Shown here: positions 14,124 through 15,042 of the stretch, in pieces
Layout: every line of letters starts with the position of its first letter
How positions within the stretch are numbered: the stretch's first letter is position 1
Source: a bacterium
GTDB lineage: Bacteria; Pseudomonadota; Gammaproteobacteria; Burkholderiales; Burkholderiaceae_C
Direction: 5' to 3'
Length of the DNA stretch: 15,042 nt
Assembly: GCA_030824095.1 (NCBI GenBank)
Contig: JAVBYK010000519.1
Span: 1-15,042 of the forward strand
The notes under the pieces: model-generated
Databases searched by the model: none
What the model was told of the DNA's origin: nothing
What the model saw: the letters and a program-made list of their open reading frames with translations, nothing else
Position numbers and translations under genes: made by a program

Positions 14124-14155
14124 TCGGGCCTGACTGGCGCAGCTTGCTGAAACGC

Positions 14156-14206
14156 ACAAATTATTCATAAATTTTCATTTTTCGTTAAATTTGTTAATAT
14201 CTATGA
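14156..14206 (+). promoter_or_regulatory. AT-rich promoter/operator region of the hipBA-type pair
   Basis: The last 50 bases before the antitoxin start are strikingly AT-rich next to GC-rich genes. They contain TTCATA (14164-14169) facing TATGAA (14202-14207) as distant inverted arms, and GTTAA at 14184 and 14193 as a direct repeat. Antitoxins of the HipB type usually repress their own promoter through such sites. No Shine-Dalgarno precedes the ATG at 14207, so the message may be leaderless or have a very short leader. Confidence 0.4.
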
Positions 14207-14617
14207 ATGCCAAAGCAAACAACCAAGCCCATTGACTACCCACACGCGGTCATTCAGCAGATTGAACTGCTGGCGCAAAACATTGTGGTGGCCCGCAAGC
14301 GCCGCAAAGAAACGCAAGCGCAGTGGGCCAAGCGGCTGGGGGTGTCTCAACCCACCATGGCCCGCATTGAAAAGGGCGACCCCTCAGTGGCAATGGCTTC
14401 CTATGTGATGTGCATGTGGCTGATCCAACCAGACTGCGCGTTGGCCGATCTCATTGCACCCCAGCACGACTCCATTGCGTTGGAACGCGAGATCGCCAAA
14501 GTGCAGCCTCGCCGCGCGCCAGTTGGGCCCAGTGCGTCGCCTACGCCCAGGGGTGGGTCGACGCAGACGGCAGCAGGCCTGGCAGCGCTGATCACCAAGG
14601 CGCAGGGGCCTAGATGA
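14207..14617 (+). CDS. hipB: HipB-type XRE-family antitoxin/regulator
   Basis: The product has 136 residues. An XRE/Cro helix-turn-helix lies at about 22-78, with A-R-K-R-R-K-E-T-Q-A-Q-W-A-K-R-L-G-V-S-Q-P-T-M-A-R-I-E-K-G-D-P-S. The C-terminal tail (100-120) is rich in proline and serine and probably disordered, a feature common in antitoxins and open to proteolysis. The stop overlaps the start of the HipA-like gene as ATGA, the normal antitoxin-toxin order. It should bind and neutralise the kinase and repress the shared promoter. A competing ATG four bases upstream opens only a 10-codon frame. Confidence 0.85.
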   Translation: MPKQTTKPIDYPHAVIQQIELLAQNIVVARKRRKETQAQWAKRLGVSQPTMARIEKGDPSVAMASYVMCMWLIQPDCALADLIAPQHDSIALEREIAKVQPRRAPVGPSASPTPRGGSTQTAAGLAALITKAQGPR

Positions 14618-15042
14618 ATACGACGATGGTCGATCCACGCACCTATGTGCCTCAGGACACGCTGTATGTCTGGGCTCTGGTAGACCCCAGCAACCCCACG
14701 TTGGTCGGCGAAGTCAGTTTGTCCAGGCTCGTGCCGGACTGCGCGACGTTCTCCTACGCGCCCACCTGGTGGAACTTTCCCCTGAGTGAGGATTTGCCGC
14801 TCATTACCGGCCAGAGCTTCAACACGGGCGAACGCGCAAGCGCGCCTGGAGCTTTGGATGACGCCCGACCCGACCGCTGGGGCGAGCGCATCATTCGCCA
14901 CATTGATCGCCCCGCACGTCTGTCGATTCTGGAAATGCTGCTGTTCGCGGGGGATGACCGTTTTGGCGCACTCGGAGTCTCTGTTTCTGCGGAGCAATAC
15001 ACGCCGCGCAACCTGGGGCCGTATGCCCGCTTGGACCAAGTG
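14614..15042 (+). CDS. hipA: HipA-type serine/threonine kinase toxin, N-terminal part (partial)
   Basis: The window holds the first 143 codons with no stop. The visible part is the HipA N-terminal subdomain: Y-V-W-A-L-V-D at 19-25, V-G-E-V-S-L-S at 31-37, the conserved D-A-R-P-D-R-W-G at 83-90, and the block D-D-R-F-G-A-L-G-V-S at 114-123. HipA kinases phosphorylate a translation factor, glutamyl-tRNA synthetase in E. coli, and slow growth. The catalytic residues lie beyond the window, so activity cannot be judged. The start overlaps the antitoxin stop. The N-terminal sequence is quite diverged from E. coli HipA and could belong to a HipA-like subfamily. Confidence 0.85.
   Translation, partial: MNTTMVDPRTYVPQDTLYVWALVDPSNPTLVGEVSLSRLVPDCATFSYAPTWWNFPLSEDLPLITGQSFNTGERASAPGALDDARPDRWGERIIRHIDRPARLSILEMLLFAGDDRFGALGVSVSAEQYTPRNLGPYARLDQV

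Noticed and set aside
14122..14135. Near-palindrome AGTC-GGGCCT-GACT just after the poly-Asn gene as a terminator
   Set aside because: The stem is only four pairs with a six-base loop and no T run follows directly. It may be an operator or chance.
14203..14235. Ten-codon frame from an ATG four bases before the antitoxin start
   Set aside because: It is very short, has no ribosome binding site and lies in another frame over the antitoxin start. A regulatory role cannot be supported.

Overview
The window looks like chromosomal DNA from a high-GC betaproteobacterium, most likely of the Comamonadaceae (Rhodoferax, Polaromonas or Acidovorax type). This rests on base composition, the protein families present and two copies of a short intergenic element that resembles one I recall from that family. 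No search was run, so the taxon is inferred. The window is densely coded and contains no rRNA, tRNA, CRISPR array, insertion sequence or transposase that I can see.

Positions 1-4850. A leftward gene begins at 38 and runs out of the window. Two dyads spaced 30 bp apart lie before it. A PAS-LuxR regulator (149-760, leftward) is divergent from a tight rightward operon: SCP2-type thiolase (837-2003), AMP-forming acyl-CoA ligase (2000-3514) and D-3-hydroxybutyrate dehydrogenase (3526-4308). A STAS/SpoIIAA-like protein (4374-4850) follows. Together the three enzymes could take D-3-hydroxybutyrate to acetoacetate, acetoacetyl-CoA and acetyl-CoA.

Positions 4847-8327. A universal stress protein (leftward) shares its stop region with the STAS-like gene and has nine G:C pairs in a row before its start. 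A nu-class-like glutathione transferase follows (5495-6211), then copy A of the intergenic element. Next come a small DUF4359-like membrane-anchored protein, a YdcF/DUF218 protein and a lipoprotein zinc aminopeptidase (COG4324 type), all rightward.

Positions 8290-11316. A LysR regulator (leftward) is divergent from a large lipoprotein alkylsulfatase of the SdsA1 metallo-beta-lactamase type, an arrangement that recalls SdsB/SdsA control of alkyl sulfate use.

Positions 11326-14123. After copy B of the intergenic element comes the most unusual part: a three-gene cassette with overlapping starts and stops. It encodes a small two-helix membrane protein with a PH-like tail, a 599-residue radical SAM/SPASM enzyme with an unassigned C-terminal extension of about 240 residues, and a 144-residue protein ending in thirteen asparagines and one glycine. 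I do not recognise the cassette as a named system. A peptide or protein maturation unit is the working idea.

Positions 14124-15042. After an AT-rich promoter region, a HipB-type antitoxin gene overlaps the start of a HipA-type kinase gene that runs off the end of the window.
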